A stretch of DNA of 64,000 bases from CAWFKW01 sp963816535 (GCA_963816535.1 CAWFKW010000006.1:620001-684000), one strand, 5' to 3'; shown: positions 43,570 through 53,191, numbered from the stretch's first letter. Program-made: numbers and translations. Notes: a model not told the origin generated them from the sequence alone.

Positions 43570-45768
43570 TTGAACATAGCTTTAATACTTACAATAATCG
43601 GAATTATGTTATCGGTGTTGATACCGCTGCTTGGTTATTTGTTCAAAACGAGGAGGGCTCTCAAAAATTATTATTCCGTAATCTGGAAAAGATCGTCATC
43701 TCTGAAGCCCAAAGACGCACTTGGCGAGAGGCCGTACAACCCTTACTACTTCGAAAGAAAAGAAGACCCGGTGATAAAAAGACAGCTTGAGAGGGGCAAC
43801 AATATTTTATTGATAGGACCGCCGCTTATGGGCAAATCGCGCTCGGTGTACCAGCAGCTTAAGTCGCTTAAAAAAAGCGCTGACGTGCTGATACCGCGCG
43901 CCGTCCAGATGGCGCATTTTATGTTCCCCAAAAATCTAAGGTTCTGGAGGAAAAAAGTAATTTTCATCGACGACCTGCAATACTATGTTGAAAAGCAGGA
44001 GAACTATCCAGTGCTTTTCAGGACGGCCAAAGAGAAGAAGATTGCAATAGTTGCGACTTGCCATTCGGGGCAGGATTTTAAGAAAGTTAAGAATAAGCTC
44101 ATAGAGCAAAGCATAGATATTGATCATGTTTTCGGCGAGAACATAATTGAATACGAGAAGATAAGTCCGGAAACCGGGAAGCAGATCGCCGAAAAGCTTG
44201 GTATGAACTGGGATAAAGCGAAGTTTAACGGGACAGTCGGGTCAATATTCATGCGGCTGAGCGAAATGGAAAGACGTTTTGACGGCTGCACAAATATTGA
44301 GAAGGCGATTATGCTCTCTGTCAGAATGATGTACATCACCGGTTTATATTCAGATAACGGGGTTTTTAATACAGACTGGCTAAAATTAACAGCCCTTAGC
44401 CGCGAGCTTGAGGGCAGGGATTTTGAATGGACCGGCTGGTTAAAATCGCTTGAAGGCAAAGAGTTTATCAAGGTTTTGAGACGCGATAAGATATGGGCGG
44501 AGGAGGCCTACCTGCAGTACATAGTGAAAGAAGAAGCAGCCGCATCGGATATAGATATTTTCAACGAGATGATCCATATTTTTGAAAACGAACCCGCTAC
44601 GCTGGTTATGATCGGGAAAAGAGCTTATGACACCGGTAGCGTAGATATTGATATAGCCGATTATATGAAAGCTGCTATAAGGTCGCTTGAGCTGGCTCTG
44701 GCAAAGCTGGGCGATGAAGATGTTTTTTCCAGGGTAAGCACATATGAGCTAATCGGTACGGCGCTATGGTCGCTTGCGAAGATAGAAGATGTAGAAGGCG
44801 GCAACAGGAAGGCTCTTGGTTATTATTCCGAAGCGCAAAAGATAATTGATAAGAACGATAACCCGTTTGAGTATGCAAAATTGCTAGGGAAAATAGCAAC
44901 ATCATACTCCGCGCTTGCAGGTGTGAGGGATAAAGAAGCTAACTGCATGGAAGCGATAAGGCTGTACAGCGGGGCCCTCGAATTTTTTACATATTCCGGG
45001 CGCCCCGTTGAGTATGCTCAGAACTGCAACAATATAGGCGCGGTATACCAGATGCTGGCGCAGGTGAAAGAGCCAATTCAAAACCTGAAGCTTGCCGCGG
45101 AGTATCTGAAAAAATCTCTGACGGTCAGGACACGCGAGCAATACCCCAGAGAATTCGGTTTTTCAAATAACAACCTGGGGAACACTTATTCATTGTTATC
45201 AGATTATGAAGATAAAGCCGCGAACCTGAAACGGGCCGTTGAATGCTATACTAATTTTCTTAATGTATCTCCGAAAGAAAAAGATATAATCGCTTACGGG
45301 TACGCTCTTGGAAGTCTTGGGAGTTGTTACTCTTGGCTTGCCGAAGTTCAGGATACGGAAAGGAACAGCGCTAAAGCGATTGAGATCCTTAACAAAGCTC
45401 TTGAGGTCAGGAGCCGCGACAGGTTCCCGATCCAGTATTCCGTTATCCAATATAACCTGGGTTGCGCATTCCTTACGCTTGTAAAGTTTAATAATGACGC
45501 AGAGGCTTGTTATAAGGCTCTGGACGCATTTGAAGAATCGCTGGCTATCAGGACGTTAGAAAAATACCCTGAATATTTTGCCCTTAACCAGGTCGGGCTT
45601 GGTGATGTTTATATTATTCTGGCTGAGAAAGAAGACAAGTCTGAGAATTACCGGAAAGCCCTCGCGGCCTATGACCAGGCCCTAAGGGTTTATACAGACG
45701 AATTTTATCCTAAGGAATCAGCGGCTGTTCAGGACAAGATCTCAAAAGCTAAGAAGATCTTTTTTTGA
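43570..45768 (+). CDS. Membrane-anchored P-loop ATPase with TPR repeats
   Basis: 732 residues. One N-terminal membrane helix (about 3-24) is followed by a nucleotide-binding domain: Walker A GPPLMGKS at 83-90, Walker B 'VIFIDD' at 130-135 and a sensor-like 'VATCHSG' near 160. After a helical linker, at least six TPR units run from about 430 to the end with a period near 47 residues ('YAQNCNNIGAVYQMLAQV', 'FGFSNNNLGNTYSLLSDY', 'YSVIQYNLGCAFLTLV'). This STAND-like layout suits signal sensing or defence, but no effector domain is visible. The start is TTG 43570; the membrane helix would be lost with a later start. Flanked on both sides by repeats, with no obvious partner gene. Confidence 0.8.
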   Translation: MNIALILTIIGIMLSVLIPLLGYLFKTRRALKNYYSVIWKRSSSLKPKDALGERPYNPYYFERKEDPVIKRQLERGNNILLIGPPLMGKSRSVYQQLKSLKKSADVLIPRAVQMAHFMFPKNLRFWRKKVIFIDDLQYYVEKQENYPVLFRTAKEKKIAIVATCHSGQDFKKVKNKLIEQSIDIDHVFGENIIEYEKISPETGKQIAEKLGMNWDKAKFNGTVGSIFMRLSEMERRFDGCTNIEKAIMLSVRMMYITGLYSDNGVFNTDWLKLTALSRELEGRDFEWTGWLKSLEGKEFIKVLRRDKIWAEEAYLQYIVKEEAAASDIDIFNEMIHIFENEPATLVMIGKRAYDTGSVDIDIADYMKAAIRSLELALAKLGDEDVFSRVSTYELIGTALWSLAKIEDVEGGNRKALGYYSEAQKIIDKNDNPFEYAKLLGKIATSYSALAGVRDKEANCMEAIRLYSGALEFFTYSGRPVEYAQNCNNIGAVYQMLAQVKEPIQNLKLAAEYLKKSLTVRTREQYPREFGFSNNNLGNTYSLLSDYEDKAANLKRAVECYTNFLNVSPKEKDIIAYGYALGSLGSCYSWLAEVQDTERNSAKAIEILNKALEVRSRDRFPIQYSVIQYNLGCAFLTLVKFNNDAEACYKALDAFEESLAIRTLEKYPEYFALNQVGLGDVYIILAEKEDKSENYRKALAAYDQALRVYTDEFYPKESAAVQDKISKAKKIFF

Positions 45769-45808
45769 CCTCACCCCCCAGCCCCTCCTCCCACGCGGAG
45801 AGGGGAAG
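45769..45808. repeat. Family B palindrome repeat
   Basis: 'CCTCACCCCCCAGCCCCTCC' then 'GCGGAGAGGGG', directly after the stop of the ATPase/TPR gene, in the same orientation as the copy at 42371. The remaining sequence to 46048 has no gene. Confidence 0.65.
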
Positions 45809-46048
45809 TACCTCACGATCACGCCCTGGCACTCGCTAAAGGCAGGTAAACCGGGTGCGTTCCCTTCTTCTCCCAGAAGCAAAGTTGGAACAGGCAAACG
45901 TTTCCACGGACTCAAAACCTGATAAAAATCATTTTCTAAGTTGACCGATGTCATAGGTTAAGTTACATAAGAAGCTTAATTTTGAACTAAATTATTAGTT
46001 CACTTGTTGAATTTTATATAAAAACCTCAAAAATAGGAGAATTTTAGC

Positions 46049-47185
46049 ATGCCTGATGTTTTAGACAAGAAAGCAGACCTGGCCGGACCGGGAATAAGCA
46101 CTTATGCCGAAGTAGAAAAGATACTTCCAAACGACTACAAGTCGCTCTTGAACCGCAAAGACACACAAAAGGCTATTTACGCCATCAAAGATTACATTGA
46201 AAAGAATCTTTGCAAAGAGCTGAACCTTATCATGGTTCAGGTGCCTTTAATAGTTGAAAAGGAAAGCGGAGTGAATGATAATCTTGACCGCGACGGTTCA
46301 AGGACGCCGGTTGATTTCCCGTGCGGGCTCGGTCTTGAAAAACGCCTTAATGCGCAGATTGTTCAGGCAGCTACAAAATGGAAAAGAATTGCCCTGAAAC
46401 AATTCGGATTAAACGTAGGCGAAGGATTGAACACAGATATGAGAGCGGTGCGCAAAGATTATTTTCTGGATCATGACCACAGCTCGTATGTTGACCAGTG
46501 GGATTGGGAAAGAGTTATCAGAGCTGAAGACCGCAACCTGGATTTCTTAAAAGATATAGTTAAGAAGATCTGGAAAGTTATAAAAGGCGCAGAAACATAT
46601 GCGCAGGAATTGTTCCCGGGTTTAAAGGATCCCAGATATCCGAACCTTCCCGAAGAGCTTGTGTTTATACATGCTGAAGAGATCTTAGAGATGTATCCCG
46701 ATCTTCCGAGGAAACAGAGAGAGACCGCCATACTGCAGAAATATCCCGCAGTGTTTATAACCGGAATTGGCTGGCCGCTGGCAGACGGATACCCGCATGA
46801 AATGAGAGCCGCTGATTATGATGATTGGGTGACTGAGACAAAGACAACAAAAGGAAAACCGGCTCACGGTATAAACGGCGATATTTTGGTATGGAACCAT
46901 GTTACAAAACGCCGCCATGAATTAACGTCAATGGGTATAAGGGTTAACGCTGAAACATTGCGCACACAGCTAAAGATGTCAAACCAGCTTGACTTAGTTT
47001 CAACTCCATATCACAGCGCGATATTGAACAACGAGCTTCCGCTCAGCATAGGCGGCGGCATCGGCCAGGCGCGCACACAGATGCTTCTGTTAAGAAAAGC
47101 GCACCTCGGCGAAGTAACAGTTACAATATGGCCGAAACAGCTTAAAGATATATGCGCAAAAAAGAACATTTTTGTTCTTGAATAA
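46049..47185 (+). CDS. asnA: Aspartate-ammonia ligase (asparagine synthetase A)
   Basis: 378 residues; E. coli AsnA has 330, so there is an N-terminal extension of about 40. Family landmarks are 'SSYVDQWDWERVI', 'AVFITGIGWPLADGYPHEMRA', 'YDDW', 'LNGDILVW'-type sequence (here 'INGDILVWNHV'), 'ELTSMGIRVNAETL' and 'SIGGGIGQARTQMLLL'. The class II-like active site makes asparagine from aspartate, ammonia and ATP. A ribosome binding site-like AGGAG is 9 bases before the ATG. It is followed by a strong terminator and stands alone. Confidence 0.96.
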   Translation: MPDVLDKKADLAGPGISTYAEVEKILPNDYKSLLNRKDTQKAIYAIKDYIEKNLCKELNLIMVQVPLIVEKESGVNDNLDRDGSRTPVDFPCGLGLEKRLNAQIVQAATKWKRIALKQFGLNVGEGLNTDMRAVRKDYFLDHDHSSYVDQWDWERVIRAEDRNLDFLKDIVKKIWKVIKGAETYAQELFPGLKDPRYPNLPEELVFIHAEEILEMYPDLPRKQRETAILQKYPAVFITGIGWPLADGYPHEMRAADYDDWVTETKTTKGKPAHGINGDILVWNHVTKRRHELTSMGIRVNAETLRTQLKMSNQLDLVSTPYHSAILNNELPLSIGGGIGQARTQMLLLRKAHLGEVTVTIWPKQLKDICAKKNIFVLE

Positions 47186-47206
47186 TATACTTTAATGTGA
47201 ATAATA

Positions 47207-47239
47207 AGGCCGTCCGGCGTAAAACGGACGGCTTTTTTT
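47207..47239 (+). terminator. Rho-independent terminator after asnA
   Basis: GCCGTCCG and CGGACGGC form an 8-bp stem with an 8-base loop and are followed by seven T, 23 bases past the stop. Confidence 0.92.
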
Positions 47240-47313
47240 ATGCCGATGTTGCTCTTTAGATTTTTGAAATATCATCTTGAGAATTATTACAAAGAAGTAT
47301 TAAATGGGGGAAT

Positions 47314-47360
47314 GTAGGTGTCAGGCCCGTCTGAGCCGGGTAAACATGCCTGACACCTAC
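47314..47360. repeat. 47-bp palindromic repeat (family E), copy 1
   Basis: GTAGGTGTCAGGC and GCCTGACACCTAC enclose a 21-base centre. An identical 47-base copy lies at 53416-53462. The rest of the 47240-47506 gap holds another CCTGCC...GGCAGG hairpin and no gene. Confidence 0.85.
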
Positions 47361-47506
47361 TAGTCAGTCGGAGCGCCAGTCTGTTTACCTGCCTGAGGCA
47401 TGGCTGCAGGCAGGTGACGAAGACAATAAACAATAGATATGTTGGTTTTATTAATTTCAATTTATCCTTCTAAAACATATCTTTGAATTAAATACTAAAT
47501 TATCCA

Positions 47507-48013
47507 TTGATAATTCTAAAACGATTTGAGAAATCCGATTTTGGCACACTTATAGGCTGGTTAAGGACGCCTGAAGAGATGTTCCAGGCCTGCGGACGCA
47601 CATTTAATTTTCCGTTAAATGAGATTCAGCTGGGGATATATTTGCAGGGCGAAGAGATGCAGCCTCCCATAAGAAGGATCTTCAAGGCGGTGGATAATGA
47701 AAACGGAAAACATATAGGCAACATTGCGCTTGAAAGGATAAATATGACAGAACAATCCGCGGCAGTTGCATGCGTAATTATCGGGGACGATATGTACAGG
47801 GGAAAGGGAATCTGCGGGTTTATGATGCAATCGGTTGTAGATATAGCGCTTAATGAAATTGGTCTAACAAAACTGACATTGAACGTGTTCGATTTTAACA
47901 CACCGGCAATAAGATGTTATGAGAAAGCAGGTTTTAAAATTGTAGACAGAAACGAAGTGAAATATCTGGATAAGGATTATGTAAATATCAAAATGGAGCT
48001 TGAAAAGCAATGA
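47507..48013 (+). CDS. GNAT family N-acetyltransferase
   Basis: 168 residues of GCN5-related fold: 'IGNIALERINMTEQSAAVACVIIGDDMYRGKGICGFMMQSVV' contains the acetyl-CoA loop (RGKGICG), and 'FNTPAIRCYEKAGFKIVDR' is the C-terminal GNAT motif of the RimJ/RimL group. Substrate unknown. The start is a TTG at 47507; the first ATG would lose the opening beta strand. It lies between palindromic repeats; no operon partner. Confidence 0.88.
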   Translation: MIILKRFEKSDFGTLIGWLRTPEEMFQACGRTFNFPLNEIQLGIYLQGEEMQPPIRRIFKAVDNENGKHIGNIALERINMTEQSAAVACVIIGDDMYRGKGICGFMMQSVVDIALNEIGLTKLTLNVFDFNTPAIRCYEKAGFKIVDRNEVKYLDKDYVNIKMELEKQ

Positions 48014-48404
48014 CTAATTTTGATAAAATTCTGTAGGGGCGGACCTGTGTGTCCGCCCGAAATATAGCAAAATGGAGTATTCCAAAATCTTACCACGAAG
48101 AAAGATCGATCATATTTATTCTTGTGTGATACCGTTGTGACGGTCCAGATTAAGGGTATAAAATTCCTTCAATAAAAGAAAATGTTAACTATTTTGCAAA
48201 GTTAGGGCGGACACGCAGGTCCGCCCCTACAGGAATACAAATCGTGCGGACATCCCGCATTGGTGTGCGGGACAGGCTCCGGTCCGCCCCTACAGGTTCA
48301 AATAAAGAAAATGTTGACATTTTGTAAAGTTAGGGCGGACATCCCGCATTGGTGTGCGGGACAGGCTTCGGTCCGCCTCTACAGGATCAAAATTTAATAA
48401 TGAT
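48014..48404. repeat. REP-like palindrome cluster upstream of the RAYT gene
   Basis: Four family A copies: 48031-48058 (inverse orientation), 48205-48233, 48245-48296 and 48332-48385. The core is GGGCGGAC...TCCGCCC followed by CCTACAGG; the long form carries a nested CCCGCA/TGCGGG palindrome. Two copies are preceded by the same 30-base AT-rich stretch ('GTTAACTATTTTGCAAAG' and 'GTTGACATTTTGTAAAG'), so a unit of about 130 bases was duplicated. The RAYT start lies 20 bases beyond the last copy. Confidence 0.85.
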
Positions 48405-48971
48405 ATGGCATACAAAAGACGAAAAAATTCTCTACGCTTCAAGGGTTATGATTACTCGGTTTCCAACGCTTATTTTATCACACTTCATTTGCTAGATCGT
48501 AATATCGTATTAGGTGAAGTTGAGAATAATTACGTTAACCTGAATGAAGCAGGCAAGTTGATGGAAAAGTGGTGGTTAGAAATCCCAAAGAAATTTAAAA
48601 AGGTTATTCACGATCAATATAAAATAATGCCGACTCATATGCACGGAATAATTATGTTGTTCAATGATCCTTTTTGGAATACGGAGGAATCTTCTGTAGG
48701 GGCGGACCTATGTGTCCGCCCGAACATTAAACAAATTATGCAATGGTTTAAAACAATGTCAACCAATGATTACATCAAAGAGGTGAAAGAGAATAGATTT
48801 CCGCCATTTGACAAGAAAATATGGCAAAGAAGTTTTTACGACAGAATTATCAGGAATGGAAAGGAATTTGAATTTATTCAGGAATATATTTTTTTCAATC
48901 CAATTAAATGGGTTTGGGATAAAGGAGAATTTGAAAGATTATTAAGTGATATTGATAAATTAAAAAGATAA
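48405..48971 (+). CDS. REP-associated tyrosine transposase (RAYT, IS200-like TnpA_REP)
   Basis: 188 residues from ATG 48405; the upstream in-frame extension is a translated repeat. Landmarks of RAYTs: 'YSVSNAYFITLHLLDRN' near the N-terminus, the HxH metal site in 'IMPTHMHGIIMLF', and the C-terminal 'WQRSFYDRIIRNGKEFEFIQEYIFFNPIKW'. A Tyr in 'STNDYIKEV' is a candidate nucleophile. These enzymes act on REP hairpins as single strands. The gene sits among eleven family A palindromes, and a family A copy (48694-48721) is inserted in frame inside it, encoding 'SVGADLCVRP' in the loop after HxH. The reading frame stays open, so activity is possible but unproven. Confidence 0.9.
   Translation: MAYKRRKNSLRFKGYDYSVSNAYFITLHLLDRNIVLGEVENNYVNLNEAGKLMEKWWLEIPKKFKKVIHDQYKIMPTHMHGIIMLFNDPFWNTEESSVGADLCVRPNIKQIMQWFKTMSTNDYIKEVKENRFPPFDKKIWQRSFYDRIIRNGKEFEFIQEYIFFNPIKWVWDKGEFERLLSDIDKLKR
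48694..48721. repeat. Family A REP copy inside the RAYT coding sequence
   Basis: The 28 bases differ at a single position from the REP at 48031-48058 and are in the same orientation. They translate as 'SVGADLCVRP'. It is embedded in a loop that varies between family members, and the surrounding frame is intact. Confidence 0.85.
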
Positions 48972-49299
48972 GAAAAAGGGCGGACACAGAGCTCATCCCC
49001 AATAGACTTTATGAAAAATGGGCGGACACATAGGTCCGCCCCTACAGGAATACAAATCGTGCGGACACCCCGCATTGGCGTGCGGGACAAGCTCCGATTC
49101 GCCCAAAAGAAGAAATAGAGAAGGGCGGACACCCCGCATCAGGTGCGGGGCAAGCTCCAGTCCGCCCCTACAGGAAAAATAAAGCGAGCGGACATCCTGC
49201 ATCGAGTGCGGGACAGGCTCCTGTCCGCCCCTACAGGAAAAATAAATCGGGCGGATAAAATAATCCGCCCCTGTAAAATAAAATACTATTTAAATTTCC
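48972..49299. repeat. REP-like palindrome cluster downstream of the RAYT gene
   Basis: Six family A copies: 48978-49000 (partial), 49020-49048, 49061-49104, 49123-49174, 49187-49237 and 49249-49274 (shortened). Long and short forms alternate, and the 'CCTACAGG' end points rightward in all complete ones, so they are direct repeats. The first base of the T9SS gene's stop lies 25 bases past the last copy. ORFs here are repeat translations. Confidence 0.85.
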
Positions 49300-51024
49300 T
49301 TACTTATTCAATATCATTTTTCTTGTTTCGCTGAAACTGCCTGCTTCGAGCTTGTAAAAGTAAACTCCGCTTGAGAGGTTATTCGCATGAAAATCAGCCC
49401 TATAACTTCCGGCTTCCATGAAATTGTTTACTAATAATTCAACCTGGGCGCCAAGAATATCATAAACAGTAAGCTTTACATTCCCTGATTTTGGAACATC
49501 GAATTTGATATTTGTTGTTGGATTGAACGGATTCGGATAATTTTGTTCCAAACTGTATTTCTTCGGCACCGGGCTGTTATTATTGCTCACAGAGAGAGGA
49601 GGTATATCTATCGCGCAAGTCCATGCCTGCATTGAACCGGATTTGTTATCCATCCAGAACGGGAATATCTTGGTGCTTGTGCAGGAAATGCCTATGTAAT
49701 CGCCGCCATAAGGAGCCAGTCCGGGCTCACCCGCAACTTTCCATCTATGATCGCTGGCTGCAACATCAGTAAATGTCGTACCGCCGTCGGTTGATCGCGA
49801 GAAATAAGTTTCGCATGAGTCGCCTACTGACGGATAATTCCTGTTATCGTAATAACAAATATCAACCCCGCCGGTATTATCAACTGTTATAGCCGGGAAG
49901 AACTGAACTTTGCCATTGCTCAGCGCATCCTGATTAACCCTGATACCCGCTGACCATGTGGTCCCTCCATCCGTTGAACGATGCAAAACTACGTCAGCGT
50001 CGGTTCCTGCGGGGGCAAGGTTTACCTGGGAAACAACTATGTAAACCCACCCGTTTCTTGGGCCGCCGCTCTTATCTACGGCAATTCTAGGGAAACTATT
50101 TACTCGGAAAGTCCAGCCGTTAAAACCGCTTGTGTTTCTTATTCCATTCATATCGAAGGCATTTTCTGTTGTTGTCCAGCTAACTCCGCCATTGGTTGAT
50201 TTCGCAAATCCGCAATAATCTTCTGTATAAGATCCGCCGCTAGTGGGCGCTGCCCAGCAAAGATACGCATCGCCGTTTATTCCGGTCGCTACATCCACAC
50301 CCTGAGAATAATGACCCGAAGGCGGATTATTTACTTGTGTAAAAGCTGACCACGATACTCCGCCATTGGTTGTATAAGATTCAACAATTGCAGGATTACT
50401 TAACTGAAAATTGCTCCATGCAGCATAGCTTCTGCCATAATATGCGCTGGTTGGATTATCATCTGTTCCCGCGAAATTTTTGTCAACGCTTCCGCTCTGT
50501 AAAGTAATTCTGGGTGACCAGCTTGTTCCGTTGTTGGTTGAATAAGCTGCTACCATTCCGGGATTGTCAAGCACGGTAAAAATAATTACTCCGTTTTTGT
50601 CAATGGTCGGACCCGGGTCGCTGGATGCACTTGTAAAAGGAGACAATAAGTCTGTGCCCGTCCATGTTGCTCCGCCATCTGTCGTCCAGTATCCGCCCTG
50701 TCCATATGTTCCGCTCACTGTTGTGTTCGCTCCGCCGAACATGATAAGCGGATTCACAGGATTTGTTTTGAGTATTAACTCATCCTGCTGATGAGTATTA
50801 GGAAGCACCCTGAAATTGGGCCCAACAACAAGCTCTCCATGCGGCGTTTCATATACGCACGCTGTGTGGTTTTCATTTTCCCAGTGGTAGTTATTATCGG
50901 GAAGCGGTGTGTAATAGCCGACCGGCGGTTTTGAGGCTAACCGTCTATCAACGTTCCACTTTTCCTGAGCCGTCGTAACGGAAACAAAACCAATAATGAC
51001 GAAAAGTACAAGAATCTTCTTCAT
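49300..51024 (-). CDS. Secreted BNR/sialidase-like propeller protein with type IX sorting domain
   Basis: 574 residues with a signal peptide (1-19). Repeated Asp-box motifs S-x-D-x-G-x-TW-type are visible: 'TTDGGATWTG', 'STNNGTSWSP', 'TTNGGVSWSA', 'STNGGVSWTT', 'STDGGTTWSA', 'STDGGTTFTD'. These form a six-bladed propeller as in exo-alpha-sialidases and BNR proteins; catalytic sialidase residues were not identified. The last 80 residues ('NYPNPFNPTTNIKFDVP' to 'SETRKMIL') are the Por sorting domain, for export by the type IX system. It stands alone beside the REP cluster. Confidence 0.88.
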   Translation of the reverse strand: MKKILVLFVIIGFVSVTTAQEKWNVDRRLASKPPVGYYTPLPDNNYHWENENHTACVYETPHGELVVGPNFRVLPNTHQQDELILKTNPVNPLIMFGGANTTVSGTYGQGGYWTTDGGATWTGTDLLSPFTSASSDPGPTIDKNGVIIFTVLDNPGMVAAYSTNNGTSWSPRITLQSGSVDKNFAGTDDNPTSAYYGRSYAAWSNFQLSNPAIVESYTTNGGVSWSAFTQVNNPPSGHYSQGVDVATGINGDAYLCWAAPTSGGSYTEDYCGFAKSTNGGVSWTTTENAFDMNGIRNTSGFNGWTFRVNSFPRIAVDKSGGPRNGWVYIVVSQVNLAPAGTDADVVLHRSTDGGTTWSAGIRVNQDALSNGKVQFFPAITVDNTGGVDICYYDNRNYPSVGDSCETYFSRSTDGGTTFTDVAASDHRWKVAGEPGLAPYGGDYIGISCTSTKIFPFWMDNKSGSMQAWTCAIDIPPLSVSNNNSPVPKKYSLEQNYPNPFNPTTNIKFDVPKSGNVKLTVYDILGAQVELLVNNFMEAGSYRADFHANNLSSGVYFYKLEAGSFSETRKMILNK

Positions 51025-51169
51025 AAAGTATTTTAAATTTAAGATTTTTTATAATCAACATGTAACTTAACAGAACTTTTATCAAGTAACAATATTCAAA
51101 AATTAACCCAAATACGGTACTTTTTCATACTATTTAGCAGTGATTGGCGAATATAGGGGATTCCAGCAT

Positions 51170-53191
51170 CTAATCCTTAATAAAATTCCTGTTTGGAAGC
51201 GCTTCAATAAAATACCTGCCGTACCTTGCAGTTAAGATTCTCCTGTCCAGAATAACAATTGTTCCTTTATCAGTTTTGTTTCGTATCAGTCTTCCCATTC
51301 CCTGCCGGAATTTCAGGATAGCTGAAGGCAGCGAATAACTGTAAAACGGATTGCCGCCGCTTGCCTGTATCAATTCCATTTTCGCTTCTACAATGGGCTG
51401 GTCAGGCGTCTCAAAAGGCAGGCGTGTAATAATAACATTTCTTAAACTCTCGCCGGGAACATCGACGCCCATCCAGAAACTATCCACCCCAAGTAAAACG
51501 GAATTTGTATCATCTTTAAATGACTTCAGAAGATTGTTGGATGTTAAACCCTCGCCCTGGGTAAAGACCTTTATGCCGCTCCCGGCAAGCTTTTCGTTAA
51601 GCGAGTAGCTTAACTTGTTCATAACTTTAAAATTTGTGCAGAGAACCAGCGCCCCGCCGCCTGTTCTTAATATGTAATCATATACTTTTTCTTTGAGAAC
51701 GGTTTCATAAGGCGAGTCCGCAAACATTTCGGCGGTCGCGGAAAAATTTTTCTGCGAGGGCTCGGGCATAGAAGAGTCTATGCGCACTTCAATCTGTTCG
51801 TTCAGATCGAACGGCGAATCGAGAACGAGAGTCTTGACATTTTCAGCGCCAATGGAACTCTGAAAAAACTCCATGCTGTCTCCGATTGTTAAAGTGGCGG
51901 AGGTCATTAAGCAAAGCCTGTTTTCGCTGAATACATTTGTGCGGAAGAACTCAGCCATATCTATTGGCGAAAACTTAAGCGAGATATTTTTCCGCGCCTT
52001 ACCTGAAAATTCCACCCAATAAACATGCTGTTCTTTTCTCTGAAGCATGAAATTGCGGATATTTTCTTTGAAGAACAGAAATTTGAGTCCGAAGTTCTTT
52101 ATTTCGTTCTCTTCGTTTGTATTTGAGGCGGTTTGCGAAGTTCTTTTTATCTCTTTAATAAGTTCATCAAGTGTTTCCGTGAACTGCATAACTATGTTGA
52201 GGGGCTCAAGTATTCTTACTACTGAGCTTGCCGCCTTGCTTAAATAATGTTCTCTGACGTATCGCTGAATTTCGCCGAAGAAGAAATCGTTTTCATCTAT
52301 AAGTTTTCTTACAAGGCGGTGAATGCTTTGGTAATGCGCGCCGGAGTAAAATCCTTTTTTTGAGCGGGGGTTATACATCCTGTTCAGCCAGTACCTGATC
52401 TGCTCTCTTGACACGCTTTCGGAGATATTCTCTGCCGCTACGCGTTCAATTGAATGGCATTCATCAAATATTACAAAATCATCGGCAAAAATAAATCCGG
52501 GCTGGTTCATTGAGGATATACCGAACAGCGTGAACAAAAGCGCGTGATTAACGATCGCGAGGTCAGCGTCTTTAACTTTTTGTTTAGCTCTCTGGAAATA
52601 GCAGGCGGGCGCCTCGCCGTTATGGCCGCCGCAGCTGCGCGATGTGCAAATGCCTTCTTCCGCATAAATAGATTCCCAAACCGATCCGAATGACCGGTCC
52701 TTTGACAGGAAATCAAGGTCCTGCAGCTCGCCGCTGTCGTTCTTCTGAACGAAATCATAAATTTTATGAAGCAGTTCCTGTTCATCGTCCATAAACAGGC
52801 TTGATTTTTTAAGAAGCGCGGCGTTCAGCCGGTTAGAGCAGATGTAATTTCTTCTTCCTTTCAGGATCTCAAATTTGAAGTCAATTCCAAGCAAATCCTT
52901 TATAAAAGGAATATCTTTTTTTATGAGTTGTTCCTGCAGGTTAATTGTCCTGGTTGATATAATCGCTTTACGTTTGTTTTCTATTGCGAATAATATTGAA
53001 GGGACAAGATAGGCGTATGATTTTCCCGTGCCGGTTGGGGCCTCGATGATCTGGTGGCTGCCGCTTTGAAGCTGCTGTGCAACATTAATAGCCATCTCCT
53101 GCTGCTCGGAGCGGTATTCAAATCCTTCGGATGTTGAGAGGAGTCCGCTTGGAGAAAATATTTCTTTTATTTGATCTGTAAACGCTGACAA
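51170..53191 (-). CDS. DinG/XPD-like ATP-dependent DNA helicase
   Basis: About 674 residues from a TTG at 53191. Walker A is 'EAPTGTGKSYAYLVPS', Walker B-like 'VIFDECHSIE', and four cysteines between them ('YICSNR', 'GICTSRSC', 'PACYF') suit an XPD-type [4Fe-4S] cluster. C-terminal motifs 'VLLGVDSFWMGVDVPG' and 'KFRQGMGRLIRNKTDKG' (motif VI) complete a superfamily 2 helicase. It unwinds DNA 5' to 3', possibly at R-loops or replication blocks. The longer open frame to 53275 would add residues translated from a duplicated palindrome, so the later TTG is preferred; no ribosome binding site decides it. Confidence 0.88.
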   Translation of the reverse strand: MSAFTDQIKEIFSPSGLLSTSEGFEYRSEQQEMAINVAQQLQSGSHQIIEAPTGTGKSYAYLVPSILFAIENKRKAIISTRTINLQEQLIKKDIPFIKDLLGIDFKFEILKGRRNYICSNRLNAALLKKSSLFMDDEQELLHKIYDFVQKNDSGELQDLDFLSKDRSFGSVWESIYAEEGICTSRSCGGHNGEAPACYFQRAKQKVKDADLAIVNHALLFTLFGISSMNQPGFIFADDFVIFDECHSIERVAAENISESVSREQIRYWLNRMYNPRSKKGFYSGAHYQSIHRLVRKLIDENDFFFGEIQRYVREHYLSKAASSVVRILEPLNIVMQFTETLDELIKEIKRTSQTASNTNEENEIKNFGLKFLFFKENIRNFMLQRKEQHVYWVEFSGKARKNISLKFSPIDMAEFFRTNVFSENRLCLMTSATLTIGDSMEFFQSSIGAENVKTLVLDSPFDLNEQIEVRIDSSMPEPSQKNFSATAEMFADSPYETVLKEKVYDYILRTGGGALVLCTNFKVMNKLSYSLNEKLAGSGIKVFTQGEGLTSNNLLKSFKDDTNSVLLGVDSFWMGVDVPGESLRNVIITRLPFETPDQPIVEAKMELIQASGGNPFYSYSLPSAILKFRQGMGRLIRNKTDKGTIVILDRRILTARYGRYFIEALPNRNFIKD

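Noticed and set aside
48993..49334. Short ORFs with 'VGADLCVRP'- or 'RLLSAPTGK'-like peptides
   Set aside because: They are translations of the family A REP repeats; only the copy inside the RAYT gene is part of a real coding sequence.
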